DNA of 61,501 nucleotides from Treponema sp. (GTDB lineage: Bacteria; Spirochaetota; Spirochaetia; Treponematales; Treponemataceae): assembly GCA_017938365.1 (NCBI GenBank), contig JAGBBT010000079.1, positions 1 to 61,501 of the forward strand, in the 5' to 3' direction. The translations under genes and the position numbers were made by a program. This document shows, in pieces, positions 7,179-15,942 of the stretch; position 1 is the first letter of the stretch; the number at the start of each line of letters is the position of its first letter. The notes under the pieces were generated by a model that ran no database searches, was not told the DNA's origin, and was given only the letters and a program-made list of their open reading frames with translations.

Positions 7179-9872
7179 ATGTTTAATGTAATTTATCAAA
7201 TAATAATCCATCCTCTAACACAATTTCTTGAGTTTTTTTATCAGTTTATGTACGAAGTTACAGACAGTAAAGGGATTGCCGTTATTGGCTTAAGTTTTAT
7301 CGTTACGTTATGTACATTACCGTTATACATGGTTGCAGAAAGCTGGCAAGAAAAAGAGCGGCTAATTCAGTCTAAAATGAAAAATCAAATAGATAGAATA
7401 AAGAGAGCTTTTAAAGGTGATGAACAGTACATGATTCTATCTACATATTACAAACAAAATAACTACAAACCTATTATGGCTTTGCGTTCTTCTTTCGGTT
7501 TACTAATACAAATACCATTTTTTATTGCAGCATATCATTTCTTAAGTGAATTAGGTTCCTTAAAAGGTTATTCTTTTTTATTCATAAAAGATTTTGGAGC
7601 TCCTGACAATTTATTTACTATTGGAAATTTTCCTATAAATGTTCTTCCAATAGCAATGACTTTAATTAATTTAACTTCTGGTATTCTCTATTCCAAAGGT
7701 CATGACATCAAAGAAAAAATACAAATTTTTGTTTTTGCTTTTGTATTTTTAATTTTACTGTACAATAGTCCTGCAGGTTTGGTTGTTTATTGGACAATGA
7801 ATAACATACTTTCTCTTGTTAAAAATATTTTTTATAAAATAAATAATCCTAAAAAATGTCTATATATAATCAGCTGTATATTTGCCTTTATATGTCTTAT
7901 AAGTCCTTTTACGATTCTTTCTGATATAAAAGCAATCTATAAACTTGCAATGTTTACAATCGGCATTACAACACCTTTTTTTCCTCTTTTAATAAGATAT
8001 TTTAATTTATTTATTGATAAACTTTTTCCTTTTGAAAATGAGAATAAAGTTTTTAGAACGATATTCATACTATCATCAATTACACTTGCTGTTTTAACAG
8101 GATTAGTAATTCCATCTATTTTAATAGAATCTGAACCAAATAATTACTGTTATGTTGATTCATATAAATCACCTTTTGTTTTTCTTAAAGTACCGTTTTA
8201 TCATGCTTTAGGATTATTTGTATTTTGGCCAACTTGTTTTTATTTTTTATTTTCAAATAAAGTAAAAAAAGTTTTTTCAGTTTTATTTTCAATATTTACA
8301 TTTACAGCAATAATAAATTGTTTTGCATTTTCTGGAGAATATGGTCCTATAGAACCACATTTGATTTTTATGGAACCAAGAAGTTATTTTCCACCGCTAA
8401 AGGAAGCATTTATAAACTTTATAGTGCTGTTTGTAGTCGTAATTTTACTTGTACTTTTGTTAAAAGGTTCTGATAAAAATAAAAAAATAGTTCAATCTTT
8501 CACAATTATTATTTTACTAACATTGGGTGTAATTTCGACAAAAAACATTATTTATATTTCAAAAGAATATAAACATATGAATCCACCTAACATACCTACA
8601 TCGATAGAAGAACCTATATATAGTCTTTCAAAAAAAGAAAAAAATGTAATTATAATAATGCAAGATAGATGCTTTTCTCCCTATGTTCCATATGTTTTTG
8701 ATGAACACAAACACTTAAAGGATAAATTTGATGGTTTCACATATTATCCAAATACAATTTCGTTTGGAAGATTAACAATGCTTGGTACTCCAGGATTATT
8801 TGGAGGTTATGACTATACTCCATACGAAATAAATAAAAGAACAAACGAAACATTACAAAAAAAACATAACGAAGCTTTATTAACTTTACCAGTTTTATTT
8901 ACAGAAAACGGATATACCGCAACAGTATGTAATCTTCCATACGAGAACTACCTTGAACAACCATTAACCAAAATGTACGAAAAATATCCGCAAATAAAAC
9001 GCTACGAAACTTTAGGACGATATACAAACATCTGGTATAAATCACACGGAATGGAAAAAGAGCCATTTATATCGCATAATATAAAAAGGAATTTTATTTG
9101 GTTTAGTATATTTAAAATTGTTCCACCCGTTTTTAGACAAATTGTTTATCACAGAAAGTATTGGCAAGCCTACGATCCGTTTGATGATAGTGCAAGATTT
9201 GTTGATAACTACTCTCTTCTTGATTACCTTCCAGAACTTACAGAGTTTGATTCAGAAAAAGGTGCTTTAATTGTTATTGATAATGAAGCAACCCATGAAC
9301 CTGTTTTATTACAAGCTCCTGATTACCGTCCAGCAAAACCTGTAACAAATCACGGTCCATCACCATTAGCATTAGACACTGAATACAGTACTATGTGTGG
9401 AGTATTTTTGCGTTATGCAGAATTTTTTGATTATTTAAAAGAAAATGGTGTATACGATAATACAAGAATTATTATTGTTAGCGATCATGGAATGCTATCT
9501 TCAAAAGTTAAACATATGCAAGGAAATGACGAGTTTCCATTTAAAAAATGGAATGTAACAGCTACCCTCATAGTAAAAGATTTTAATGAACATGGTGTTT
9601 TAAAGGAAAATAATACATTTATGACAAATGCAGATACTCCTTACTTAGCGACAAAGGAGCTTATAACTAATGCAAAGAACCCTTTTACAAAAAATCCTTT
9701 AGAGGTAGAAAATAAAGAAGACTATATAAAAATAGCAATTTGTCCTGCAGAAAGTACAAGAATCCGTAATAAAACTCAATTTACAATTACAGATAAACAG
9801 TGGTACACTGTAAAAGATAATATTTTTGACGAAAAAAATTGGAATCAGTATATTCCAAATGGAGATAATTAA
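7179..9872 (+). CDS. YidC-fold membrane domain fused to a sulfatase/LtaS-like domain (paralogue 1)
   Basis: An 897-residue membrane protein with two recognisable parts. Residues about 1-220 follow the YidC/Oxa1 core: a helix with FIVTLCTLPLY, the charged hairpin DRIKRAFKGDEQYM, LLIQIPFFIAAYHFL, and the last helix NSPAGLVVYWTMNNIL. The groove arginine of true insertases (FIVRGIMYPL in E. coli) is threonine (T43) here. Five or so more helices follow (about 228-465). Residues about 488-880 are an alkaline-phosphatase/sulfatase-superfamily domain, expected outside the membrane: D496 in IIIMQDR, candidate nucleophile T533, T705-H706, and S768-D769-H770-G in IIIVSDHG. This is the LtaS/EptA-type layout of phosphoglycerol or phosphoethanolamine transferases. 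I infer a membrane-anchored transferase or hydrolase acting on the surface polymer. The substrate is unknown, and insertase function is unlikely. Confidence 0.8.
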   Translation: MFNVIYQIIIHPLTQFLEFFYQFMYEVTDSKGIAVIGLSFIVTLCTLPLYMVAESWQEKERLIQSKMKNQIDRIKRAFKGDEQYMILSTYYKQNNYKPIMALRSSFGLLIQIPFFIAAYHFLSELGSLKGYSFLFIKDFGAPDNLFTIGNFPINVLPIAMTLINLTSGILYSKGHDIKEKIQIFVFAFVFLILLYNSPAGLVVYWTMNNILSLVKNIFYKINNPKKCLYIISCIFAFICLISPFTILSDIKAIYKLAMFTIGITTPFFPLLIRYFNLFIDKLFPFENENKVFRTIFILSSITLAVLTGLVIPSILIESEPNNYCYVDSYKSPFVFLKVPFYHALGLFVFWPTCFYFLFSNKVKKVFSVLFSIFTFTAIINCFAFSGEYGPIEPHLIFMEPRSYFPPLKEAFINFIVLFVVVILLVLLLKGSDKNKKIVQSFTIIILLTLGVISTKNIIYISKEYKHMNPPNIPTSIEEPIYSLSKKEKNVIIIMQDRCFSPYVPYVFDEHKHLKDKFDGFTYYPNTISFGRLTMLGTPGLFGGYDYTPYEINKRTNETLQKKHNEALLTLPVLFTENGYTATVCNLPYENYLEQPLTKMYEKYPQIKRYETLGRYTNIWYKSHGMEKEPFISHNIKRNFIWFSIFKIVPPVFRQIVYHRKYWQAYDPFDDSARFVDNYSLLDYLPELTEFDSEKGALIVIDNEATHEPVLLQAPDYRPAKPVTNHGPSPLALDTEYSTMCGVFLRYAEFFDYLKENGVYDNTRIIIVSDHGMLSSKVKHMQGNDEFPFKKWNVTATLIVKDFNEHGVLKENNTFMTNADTPYLATKELITNAKNPFTKNPLEVENKEDYIKIAICPAESTRIRNKTQFTITDKQWYTVKDNIFDEKNWNQYIPNGDN

Positions 9873-9873
9873 G

Positions 9874-11859
9874 ATGACAGAATTAGAATTTGATTACATT
9901 CATGCAATTCACAGAAACGAAGATGTAACTGCGTTTTCTGGTGATGTAAAATTATCTTGTGAAAAAGCTGGGTGGACTAAAAATAACAAGATAACAAAAG
10001 AAGGATACGAAGCTCTAAAACCATACAAAGTTGATAATGCAATTATAATGGCAGCAGGTCGATCTAGAAGATGTATGCCTCTTTCTAATTATCTTCCAAA
10101 AGGTCTTTTTGAAATAAAAGGCGACACAATGGTAGAACGTCAAATTAAACAGCTTAATGATGCTGGAATAAAAGAAATTGTTCTTGTCGTAGGATATTTA
10201 AAAGAAAAATACTACGAAATGGCAAAAAAATATAAAAACTTGATTGTAATTGATAACACGGAATGGGAAGAAAAAAATAATATGTCTTCTCTTTACGCAG
10301 CAAAAGATTATTTAAAAAATTCATATATATGTTGTTCTGACAATTGGTTTGCACACAATGTTTATAGAGAGTATGTTTACGATTCTTATTACGGATGTTT
10401 ATATAGCGATGAATTTTGTAATGAATACTGTGTAAAAAGTCTCGACGACAGAGGTTATATGACTTCTGTAAAAAAAGGTGGAGAAAAATCATGGTACACA
10501 ATTGGAGAAGCATTCTTTTCAAAAAGTTTTAGTGAAAAATTTGTTGATTTAATGGTAAAAGAATATTACGACCCTGATATGAAATATATGTTATGGGATG
10601 ATTTTCAAATAAAACACATTTCTGAATTATTAATGAAAATTAAACGATATGATGATGCAGAATGTAAAGAATTTGATACAACTGAGGATATAGTACAATT
10701 TTATCCACAATTTAAAGATTTTATTGAACAATTTTTTCAAGAGGAAGAATTAATAAACTCAACACAGAGAATTACTTATCTTTCAAATTATGCAGATACA
10801 AAACAGTATTCTGTTGTTGCGACGGAACAATTAACAGGAAGATTACATGTTAATGAAAACTTATTTGGACCAAGTCCTAAAGTTCTTGATGTTCTCCACA
10901 ATGCAACAATGGAAGACTTATACCTTTATGATTTGACAAGAGAAGATGATTTAGCAGTTGAAATTTCTAAAAAAACTGAAATTTCCACTGATAATATTTT
11001 TGTTCATTCTGGAAGTTCAGATGTTATTAAAACTATAATGACATTGGTCTTGAATAAAGATGATACAGTCTTGATTTCAAATCCTGCATGGAATTATTAT
11101 AAATCTGTAATTGAACTTAGACATGCAAAACCTGCTTATTATTCGATAAAACCTGGTAAATCAGCATATGAATTTGATATTTCAGAACTTGAATCTGTTG
11201 CTAAAAAAACTAATCCACGCATTATTATTCTAACAACTCCACATAATCCAACTGGAGCGGTAATCAATCAAAGCGATTTGGAAAAAATTATAAAAAATTT
11301 TCCATCTTCACTTGTAATTGTCGATGAAGCTTATTTGGGTTTATCAGATTTTACTTATAATGTTAAATACTTACTCAATTCATATAACAATGTTGTGTTT
11401 GCTAGAACATTTTCAAAACTTTATGGTATTGCAGGATTAAGAATTGGATACGGATTATGTACACCGATTGCTAAACAAGTTTTTAGACTCGATTTAAATC
11501 CTTTTAGAGTTAATAACATCGGAAGAAAAGCAGCTATTGCAGCTCTAAAAGATGATGATTATTACGAAAATCTTGCAAAAGAAATTTCTACGATTCGTAA
11601 AGATTTTATACAAAATATTAATAAAATTTCAGGTATTAAAGCATTTGATTCCTATGCAAATTTTATTTTTATACATTTCGATAAAATCGATGTCCAAAAA
11701 TTAAAAGACTATTTAGCAAAAAATGGGATTCTTGTTCGATTATGGACAGAAGGAAGTAACCTTTCTATGCGTATAACCATCGCTCCCAAAGAAACAATGA
11801 ATAAAGTTCTTGAATTAATAAAAGACTTTTGTAATAAAAAAGGAGTAAACAATGACTAA
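9874..11859 (+). CDS. LicC-like cytidylyltransferase fused to a HisC/CobD-like PLP enzyme
   Basis: A bifunctional 661-residue enzyme. Residues 1-55 look like a small winged-helix-like leader. Residues 56-300 are a nucleotidyltransferase with AAGRSRRCMPLSNYLPKGL, MVERQI, and NNMSSLYAAKDYL/CCSDNWF, resembling CTP:phosphocholine cytidylyltransferase LicC. Residues about 315-655 are a fold-type-I aminotransferase/decarboxylase with NPAWNYY, TPHNPTG, VDEAYLG and the PLP lysine K515 in FARTFSKLYG. This domain order is known from phosphonate enzymes (PntC-AEP transaminase of T. denticola, FrbH) and from separate HisC-like phosphoserine decarboxylases of Campylobacter capsule clusters. A likely product is a CMP- or CDP-linked amino-alcohol phosphate or phosphonate. 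No PEP mutase is in the window, so the substrate is open. I chose 9874 because GGAG lies nine bases upstream, inside the previous gene's end. Confidence 0.8.
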   Translation: MTELEFDYIHAIHRNEDVTAFSGDVKLSCEKAGWTKNNKITKEGYEALKPYKVDNAIIMAAGRSRRCMPLSNYLPKGLFEIKGDTMVERQIKQLNDAGIKEIVLVVGYLKEKYYEMAKKYKNLIVIDNTEWEEKNNMSSLYAAKDYLKNSYICCSDNWFAHNVYREYVYDSYYGCLYSDEFCNEYCVKSLDDRGYMTSVKKGGEKSWYTIGEAFFSKSFSEKFVDLMVKEYYDPDMKYMLWDDFQIKHISELLMKIKRYDDAECKEFDTTEDIVQFYPQFKDFIEQFFQEEELINSTQRITYLSNYADTKQYSVVATEQLTGRLHVNENLFGPSPKVLDVLHNATMEDLYLYDLTREDDLAVEISKKTEISTDNIFVHSGSSDVIKTIMTLVLNKDDTVLISNPAWNYYKSVIELRHAKPAYYSIKPGKSAYEFDISELESVAKKTNPRIIILTTPHNPTGAVINQSDLEKIIKNFPSSLVIVDEAYLGLSDFTYNVKYLLNSYNNVVFARTFSKLYGIAGLRIGYGLCTPIAKQVFRLDLNPFRVNNIGRKAAIAALKDDDYYENLAKEISTIRKDFIQNINKISGIKAFDSYANFIFIHFDKIDVQKLKDYLAKNGILVRLWTEGSNLSMRITIAPKETMNKVLELIKDFCNKKGVNND

Positions 11860-13090
11860 TTTTTTACCTCTTTATATAGATCCTGGAACTGGTAGCATGC
11901 TTTTCTCTATATTAATAGGAGCATGTGCTACTCTATTCTTTTTATCTAAGGCTTTAATCTTAAAAATTAAATTATTTTTTTCAAAAGGAAAAAATGACGG
12001 AATTGTTGATAAATCATATAAAAATTATGTAATTTACTGCGAAGACAAACGTTATTGGACAGTTTTTCAGCCTATAGTTGAAGAATTTGAAAATCGAAAA
12101 ATTGAAATTACATATTACACATCAGCAAAAGATGACCCTATTTTTGAAAAAAACTTCAATTATGTTAAATCTGAATATATTGGAGAAGGAAACAAAGCTT
12201 TTGCTAAATTAAATTTACTAAGTGCCGGGTTTGTTCTTATGACAACTCCAGGACTACAAGTTTATCAATTAAAAAGAAGTAAAAATGTAAAACATTACAG
12301 TCATATTTTCCACTCTACAGGCGATCCAACGATGTACCGTTTATTTGGAATTGACTATTTTGATTCAATTCTTTTGACAGGAGATTACCAAGCAGAGGAT
12401 ATTAGAACTTTAGAAAAACAAAGAAATTTACCTGCAAAGGAACTTGTAACTGTTGGTTGTACATACTTAGACGTTCTTTCTAAAAAAATGGAATCAATCC
12501 CAAATGAGGAAAATCATCAGTTTACAGTTTTAGTTTCTCCTTCATGGGGACCAAGTGGTTTATTATCTTTATATGGCGAAAGACTTTTAGATCCTTTAGT
12601 TAATTCAGGCCTAAATGTCATACTACGCCCACATCCACAATCTAAAATTTCAGAAAAAGATATGCTAGAAAAGCTAAAAGCTCGTTATGAAAATGCAAAA
12701 AATCTTACATGGGATAACGAAAGAGATAATATTTATTCAATGAAAAAAGCAGACATAATGATTTCTGATTTTAGTGGTATCATTTATGACTACACATTCT
12801 TATGTGATAAACCAGTTATGTATGCTAATGCTGAATTAAATTTAGAACCATACGATGCATTTGATATTAACAAAACAATTTGGCAATTTGAAACAATTAA
12901 TAAAATTGGTATAAAAATCGAAGAAAAAGACTTTGCAAATTTAAAAAATGTAATTCTGAACGCTTCTGATAATCCAGAACTTTCAGAATTAAGAAAAAAG
13001 GCAAAGAACGAAGCATGGCAACATATTGGAGAAGCTGGAAAATTAACAGCTGATTACATGATTTCTACTGTTGAGAAGTTATCTAATTAA
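11852..13090 (+). CDS. CDP-glycerol glycerophosphotransferase-like protein (TagB/TagF family)
   Basis: Resembles enzymes that transfer an alditol- or amino-alcohol-phosphate from its CDP-activated form onto a lipid-linked glycan. The 412-residue protein has a hydrophobic N-terminal anchor (about 8-38). A glycerophosphotransferase domain follows, with HIFHSTGDPTMYR, LLTGDYQAEDIR, VTVGCTYLD, VSPSWGPSG, ILRPHPQSK and ISDFSGIIYDYTFLCDKPV, the last two being the GT-B nucleotide-binding motifs. It overlaps the end of the cytidylyltransferase fusion by eight bases, with AAGGAG inside that gene. The two are therefore made together, and the fusion probably supplies this enzyme's CDP- or CMP-linked donor. 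The transferred group need not be glycerol-phosphate. Confidence 0.82.
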   Translation: MTNFLPLYIDPGTGSMLFSILIGACATLFFLSKALILKIKLFFSKGKNDGIVDKSYKNYVIYCEDKRYWTVFQPIVEEFENRKIEITYYTSAKDDPIFEKNFNYVKSEYIGEGNKAFAKLNLLSAGFVLMTTPGLQVYQLKRSKNVKHYSHIFHSTGDPTMYRLFGIDYFDSILLTGDYQAEDIRTLEKQRNLPAKELVTVGCTYLDVLSKKMESIPNEENHQFTVLVSPSWGPSGLLSLYGERLLDPLVNSGLNVILRPHPQSKISEKDMLEKLKARYENAKNLTWDNERDNIYSMKKADIMISDFSGIIYDYTFLCDKPVMYANAELNLEPYDAFDINKTIWQFETINKIGIKIEEKDFANLKNVILNASDNPELSELRKKAKNEAWQHIGEAGKLTADYMISTVEKLSN

Positions 13091-13116
13091 CTGAACAATT
13101 AGAAGTTTGGGTTTAC

Positions 13117-13145
13117 TTGAAAACTAAGTATAACTTTGATATTCT
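13117..13145 (+). promoter_or_regulatory. Sigma-70-like promoter before the VTC gene
   Basis: TTGAAA at 13117 and TATTCT at 13140 are separated by 17 bases. The expected start is about seven bases before the ATG at 13159. No Shine-Dalgarno is seen, so the message would have almost no leader. This implies that the VTC-DUF4956-CotH genes can be transcribed apart from the upstream genes. Confidence 0.6.
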
Positions 13146-13158
13146 TTAGTTCTGTCCA

Positions 13159-13878
13159 ATGGCAATTGAAGTTTTTAATAGATATGAAAAAAAGTATCTA
13201 ATCACAGATAAACAGTTTTCTCAGATTCAGTCTAAGATTATAGAATTTATGGATCCTGATAAATTTAATAAAAATGGACAAACCTATTCTATTTGTAATT
13301 TATATTACGATACAGAAAATGATGAATTAATTAGAAATTCAATAGAAAAACCAACTTATAAAGAAAAATTACGATTACGGGGCTACGGAATTCCCCAATT
13401 ACAAGATACTGTATACCTTGAGATTAAAAAGAAATTCAATGGAAAAGTAAACAAAAGACGCTCATCTTTCACACTAGAAGAAGCGTACAAATACATTGAT
13501 AACCAAAAATATCCTTTGCAAAAATCTAAGCCAAATATTCAAGTATTAAAAGAACTTGAATACTTTCTGAATTTTTATAAACTACAACCCAAAGTTTATA
13601 TTTACTATGAAAGATTTGCTTACTTTGCAAAAAATGATAATGATTTTAGAATAACCTTTGATACTAACATAAAAACACGAAGAACAGATTTACAATTAGA
13701 AAAAGGATCAAATGGCTCTACTCTACTTCCTGAAAATATGTGGTTAATGGAAGCTAAGTCATCAAATTCTTTTCCTTTGTGGTTTTGTGAACTTTTATCA
13801 GATAATAAAATTTATAGTTCTTCTTTTTCAAAATACGGAACTGAATATAAAAATTATTTAATTAATACTATGAGGTAA
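13159..13878 (+). CDS. VTC-domain polyphosphate polymerase-like protein
   Basis: A 239-residue protein made only of a VTC domain, the triphosphate-tunnel fold that in yeast Vtc4 makes inorganic polyphosphate from ATP. The tunnel residues appear in order: RYEKKYLI near the start, SICNLYYDTE, KEKLRLRGYG, the acidic/basic strand YLEIKKKF with downstream KRR, YYERFAY, FDTNIKTRR, and the closing LMEAKSSNSFP and SSSFSKYGTEY. No transmembrane segment is present. It sits next to DUF4956 and CotH, a trio that recurs together in bacteria. I infer a polyphosphate- or phosphate-transfer role; the true product in bacteria of this subgroup is not certain. Confidence 0.88.
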   Translation: MAIEVFNRYEKKYLITDKQFSQIQSKIIEFMDPDKFNKNGQTYSICNLYYDTENDELIRNSIEKPTYKEKLRLRGYGIPQLQDTVYLEIKKKFNGKVNKRRSSFTLEEAYKYIDNQKYPLQKSKPNIQVLKELEYFLNFYKLQPKVYIYYERFAYFAKNDNDFRITFDTNIKTRRTDLQLEKGSNGSTLLPENMWLMEAKSSNSFPLWFCELLSDNKIYSSSFSKYGTEYKNYLINTMR

Positions 13879-13882
13879 TAAA

Positions 13883-14566
13883 ATGTTTGAGTCAATTTTA
13901 GTAAGTTCGGCAGAATTATCTGTAGCAAGAGTCCTTATACATATTGGAGTTGCTCTTATTGCAGGTGCGATAATTAGCTTATCGTACATTATCAGTAATA
14001 AAGGTCGCAAATATTCTTCAAATTTCGCAGTAACTCTTGTTATTTTACCAATAATTGTAAGCGTTGTAATTACTCTTATTGGAAGTGATATTGCAAAAGC
14101 TGTTTCATTGGGAGGAGTTTTTGCTTTAGTAAGATTTAGAAGTGTTCCTGGAGATTCAAAAGACATTGCCTATGTTTTTTTTACAATGGTCACAGGTCTT
14201 GCTGTTGGCGTAGAGTGTTTTGCAGTTGCTTTTATTTTAGCATTAGTAGTTTCATTCTTCTTTGCTATTTTAACAAGGTTAGGTTATGCAAATAGTCAGA
14301 AAGAAAACAAAATACTAAAGATTACAATTCCTGAAAATCTTGATTACCAAGGTGTTTTTGATGATATTTTTGATGAATATTTAATAAAACACATAATATC
14401 AAATGTAAAAACAACAAATATGGGAACTTTATTTCAAATTACATACGATATAGTTGAAAAAGATAATATAAATGAAAAAGAGTTCATCGACAAATTAAGA
14501 GCAAGAAACGGAAATTTAAATATTCTTATAGGACGAGAAGCTCAGGGAGAATTACCACCATTATGA
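13883..14566 (+). CDS. DUF4956 membrane protein
   Basis: A 227-residue inner-membrane protein. Four hydrophobic helices occupy residues about 12-115, including a GGVFALVRFRSVPGDSKDIAYVFFT stretch (given here only by its ends: GGVFALVRFR and KDIAYVFFT) that is the hallmark of DUF4956, and GLAVGVECFAVAF. The C-terminal 90 residues are soluble and ferredoxin-like in pattern. GAGG lies seven bases before the ATG, and the gene starts four bases after the VTC gene and overlaps CotH by four bases. The tight coupling with VTC and CotH suggests a membrane platform or channel for the polymer or phosphate made there. The biochemical function is unknown. Confidence 0.85.
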   Translation: MFESILVSSAELSVARVLIHIGVALIAGAIISLSYIISNKGRKYSSNFAVTLVILPIIVSVVITLIGSDIAKAVSLGGVFALVRFRSVPGDSKDIAYVFFTMVTGLAVGVECFAVAFILALVVSFFFAILTRLGYANSQKENKILKITIPENLDYQGVFDDIFDEYLIKHIISNVKTTNMGTLFQITYDIVEKDNINEKEFIDKLRARNGNLNILIGREAQGELPPL

Positions 14567-15867
14567 TAAAATTTTCAAAAAAAACTAAAACTTTATTTTT
14601 AATATCTTTTTTAATTTTTTTTATTCTTGGTATATTTGGATTTATTAAATTTTATCCTTGGTTTCATCAAGAATGGAATGAGCATTACCCTTTTCACAGA
14701 ATTCGTAATGTTCCACAAGATAACGGAATTCCTCGTTTAATGTTATATACAGATTCTGGAAAAGATAAAATTTTAAAAGACAAATATTCAGACGGAAGTT
14801 TTGAACTTTTTGATAAAAATGAAAAAATCGCATCTGGAAAAATAAAAATAAAAGGTCGTGGAAATACTACTTGGCGAATGCCTAAAAAACCATATGCATT
14901 AAAACTAGAAAAAAAACAGTCTTTATTAAACATGCCTAAAGATTCTAGATATAATTTATTAAATTCATTTTCTGATAAAAGTTTAGTTAGAACAACTTTC
15001 GCTCTTCATTTAGGAAGTATTTATGATAATTTAGGTTATACTCCACAAACAAAAGATGTAGAAGTTTTTTTCAATAACAAATATTACGGTTACTACAATT
15101 TAACAGAGAAAATTAAAATTGCAAAAGATAAAATTAATATTCCTGATATTTCCAAAGTTGAAAATTTAAATGATGGTGGATATTTTTTAGAGATTGGAAG
15201 ACTTCGAAATGATTTCTATTTTGCCACTAATAAAGGTGTAAATTTTGCCTTGGAAGACCCTGAAGTTGTTTCCGAAGAAGCAAAAGTACATATTCAAAAC
15301 CAAATTCAAACTTTAGAAGATTCAATTTTTGCAGATAACTTTGCTGACAAATCTCATGGATACAGAAAATATCTTGATATTAACTCCTTTATAGATTGGT
15401 ATATAATAAACGAATTTACAAAGAATCATGATGCTAAATTCATCGGAAGTGTAAATTTGTATTATAATCCCTATACTCAAAAAGTTCATTTTGGTCCAAT
15501 TTGGGATTTTGATATTTCCTGTGGAAACTGCGATTATAATAATATGTCTGATTACAAAGGTTTTTGGGTAAAAGATGCAGTCTGGATTAATCGCATTTTT
15601 GAAGATCCCGAATTTGTAAAACAATTAAAAGTACGTTGGAATGAGAAAAAAAATGAATTATACAATGCAATAAATAGTTTTATTCCTGAACGAGTTTCAT
15701 TATTAAATGAAGTTCAAAAATATAACTTTAAAGCATGGACTATTTTAGGTATTGATGTTTGGCCAAACGCTTATATAGGAAAAACATATGATGACGAAGT
15801 TAACTACCTACTAACTTGGTTAAATAATCGATATCTTTGGTTTGATAATGAAATAAACAGCCTATAA
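14563..15867 (+). CDS. CotH kinase family protein
   Basis: CotH proteins are atypical kinases first studied in Bacillus spore coats, where CotH phosphorylates coat proteins outside the usual kinase fold signatures. This 434-residue protein has one N-terminal membrane anchor (about residues 9-30), so the catalytic domain should face outside. The CotH motifs are KIKGRGNTTWRMPKKPYALK, SDKSLVRTTFAL, GYYNLTEKI, IDWYIINEF and the metal/catalytic motif GPIWDFDISCG. It overlaps DUF4956 by four bases. In this context it may phosphorylate a secreted protein or glycan. Assignment to the family is firm; the substrate is not known. Confidence 0.88.
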   Translation: MIKFSKKTKTLFLISFLIFFILGIFGFIKFYPWFHQEWNEHYPFHRIRNVPQDNGIPRLMLYTDSGKDKILKDKYSDGSFELFDKNEKIASGKIKIKGRGNTTWRMPKKPYALKLEKKQSLLNMPKDSRYNLLNSFSDKSLVRTTFALHLGSIYDNLGYTPQTKDVEVFFNNKYYGYYNLTEKIKIAKDKINIPDISKVENLNDGGYFLEIGRLRNDFYFATNKGVNFALEDPEVVSEEAKVHIQNQIQTLEDSIFADNFADKSHGYRKYLDINSFIDWYIINEFTKNHDAKFIGSVNLYYNPYTQKVHFGPIWDFDISCGNCDYNNMSDYKGFWVKDAVWINRIFEDPEFVKQLKVRWNEKKNELYNAINSFIPERVSLLNEVQKYNFKAWTILGIDVWPNAYIGKTYDDEVNYLLTWLNNRYLWFDNEINSL

Positions 15868-15884
15868 ATATTGAAAAAATTTTA

Positions 15885-15913
15885 TTGTAATTGCAAAAAT
15901 GTTAAAGTATTAT
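15885..15913 (+). promoter_or_regulatory. Sigma-70-like promoter before the second YidC/sulfatase gene
   Basis: TTGTAA at 15885 and TATTAT at 15908 with a 17-base spacer. A GAGG ribosome binding site follows, seven bases before the ATG at 15943, so this copy has a conventional leader, unlike the first one. Confidence 0.55.
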
Positions 15914-15942
15914 ATTTATAACAAAAAAAATGAGGCACAAAC

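Noticed and set aside
7179..7840. Second YidC membrane insertase
   Set aside because: The groove arginine is threonine in both copies and each is fused to a sulfatase-superfamily domain, so I do not call it an insertase.
9874..11859. Firm assignment to phosphonate synthesis
   Set aside because: PEP mutase and phosphonopyruvate decarboxylase are absent from the window, so the phosphate-ester alternative is kept open.
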